A stretch of DNA of 7,258 bases from an uncultured Granulicatella sp. (lineage in GTDB: Bacteria; Bacillota; Bacilli; Lactobacillales; Aerococcaceae): assembly GCA_900551535.1 (NCBI GenBank), contig URWJ01000068.1, forward strand, positions 1-7,258. The letters run 5' to 3'. The notes below the pieces were generated by a model. That model searched no databases. It was given only the letters and a program-made list of their open reading frames with translations, and was not told where the DNA came from. This document shows positions 6,279-7,258 of the stretch, in pieces. Each line of letters opens with the position of its first letter. The stretch's first letter is position 1. Both the position numbers and the translations under genes were made by a program.

Positions 6279-7258
6279 ATGAGTAAAGAAATGCTACGAG
6301 CATTAACTGTTCTCGAAGAAGAAAAAGGAATCTCTAAAGATGTTGTTATCACAGCTTTAGAAGCAGCGTTAGTGTCTGCATATAAGAAAAACTACGGACA
6401 AGCTCAAAACGTAGAAGTTGAGTTTGACAAAAAGAAAGGTAACATGCATGTATATGCGGTAAAAGAAGTGGTTGAATATGTATTCGATTCAACTCTTGAA
6501 GTAAGCCTAGAAGAAGCACATGCAAAAAATAAAGCTTACGAAGTTGGCGATAAAATTCGTTTCGAAGTAACTCCAAAAGACTTCGGACGTATTGCTGCTC
6601 AAACAGCAAAGCAAGTGATTATGCAACGTCTTCGCGATGCTGAACGTACAAACATCTACAATGAATTCATTCAATACGAAAATGAAATCATGACTGGTGT
6701 TGTTGATCGTCAAGATTTCCGTTATGTATATGTGAATCTTGGACGTATCGTTGCTGGAATGGCAAAACAAGACCAAATTCCAACAGAAGAGTACTTACCT
6801 GATCAACGTATTAAAGTTTTAGTATCTAAAGTAGATAACACTACTAAAGGACCTCAAATTTTCGTAAGTCGTACTCATCCAGATTTATTAAAACGTTTAT
6901 TTGAACAAGAAGTTCCTGAAATTTACGATGGCGTTGTAGAAATCGTTTCTATCGCTCGTGAAGCCGGTGACCGTGCTAAAGTAGCTGTTCGTTCAAACGA
7001 TGCTAATTTAGATCCAGTTGGAACATGTGTAGGACCTCGTGGACAACGTGTTCATAACATTGTTGAAGAATTAAACGGTGAAAACATGGATATCGTTGAA
7101 TGGAACGAAGATCCAGCAGTTTACATCAAAAACGCATTAAACCCAGCTCAAGTAATTAAAGTTGAATTTAATGACGAAAGCAATGGTTGTATCGTTGTTG
7201 TACCAGACCACCAAATATCTCTTGCTATTGGTAAACGTGGTCAAAACGCACGTCTAGC
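6279..7258 (+). CDS. nusA: Transcription termination/antitermination factor NusA, 3' partial
   Basis: NusA binds RNA polymerase and nascent RNA and modulates pausing, intrinsic termination and antitermination. The frame is open from the ATG to the window end, giving 326 full codons without a stop, so the gene continues beyond the window. The N-terminal polymerase-binding domain spans about residues 1-125 and starts MSKEMLRALTVLEEEKGI. An S1 domain covers about 133-190. KH1 follows, with its GPRG loop at 252-255, then KH2, with GKRG at 318-321 shortly before the cut in the typical QNARLA segment. Firmicute NusA proteins usually end soon after KH2 or carry a short tail, so roughly 20-80 residues are missing. 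It is cotranscribed with rimP and preceded by a tandem Shine-Dalgarno. The terminator hairpin in the operon leader may be a target of NusA itself. Confidence 0.98.
   Translation, partial: MSKEMLRALTVLEEEKGISKDVVITALEAALVSAYKKNYGQAQNVEVEFDKKKGNMHVYAVKEVVEYVFDSTLEVSLEEAHAKNKAYEVGDKIRFEVTPKDFGRIAAQTAKQVIMQRLRDAERTNIYNEFIQYENEIMTGVVDRQDFRYVYVNLGRIVAGMAKQDQIPTEEYLPDQRIKVLVSKVDNTTKGPQIFVSRTHPDLLKRLFEQEVPEIYDGVVEIVSIAREAGDRAKVAVRSNDANLDPVGTCVGPRGQRVHNIVEELNGENMDIVEWNEDPAVYIKNALNPAQVIKVEFNDESNGCIVVVPDHQISLAIGKRGQNARL

Noticed and set aside
610..6776. Minus-strand open frames of 67-89 codons inside rseP, polC, rimP and nusA
   Set aside because: They lie opposite well-supported genes, are short, have low-complexity Leu/Ser-rich products and no convincing ribosome binding sites or family motifs.

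Overview
The window is a conserved housekeeping block from a low-GC Gram-positive bacterium (Bacillota). All four genes lie on the + strand, in the order rseP (5' end cut off), polC, rimP, nusA (3' end cut off). A PolC-type replicative polymerase with the exonuclease inserted in its PHP domain, an Eep-like RseP, strong AAGGAGG-type ribosome binding sites and AT-rich codon use all point to Lactobacillales. The genus cannot be fixed from this sequence alone; a Carnobacteriaceae- or Enterococcaceae-like lineage is my guess.

Layout. Positions 1-1258 hold almost all of the intramembrane metalloprotease RseP; only a few N-terminal codons seem to be missing. A 61-nt gap carries an imperfect GC-containing hairpin and the polC ribosome binding site. 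PolC, 1444 residues, fills 1320-5654 and looks fully intact. The 131-nt polC-rimP gap is the only substantial regulatory region. It holds a near-perfect 18-bp tandem repeat, an extended -10 promoter, a palindrome over the -10 box, and a strong intrinsic terminator hairpin lying between that promoter and rimP. rimP (5786-6259) is followed 19 nt later by nusA (6279 to the window end).

Function. RseP acts in membrane proteolysis and stress or peptide signalling, and PolC in chromosome replication. RimP and NusA begin the translation/transcription-factor operon that in Bacillota usually continues with ylxR, ylxQ, infB and rbfA. The promoter-then-terminator arrangement before rimP suggests attenuation, in line with NusA autoregulation described for the B. 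subtilis operon.

No mobile element, CRISPR array, RNA gene or unknown coding region was found, and I see no evidence of a novel system. The points most worth a second look are the repeat/palindrome/attenuator architecture before rimP and the absence of proS, which usually sits between rseP and polC.
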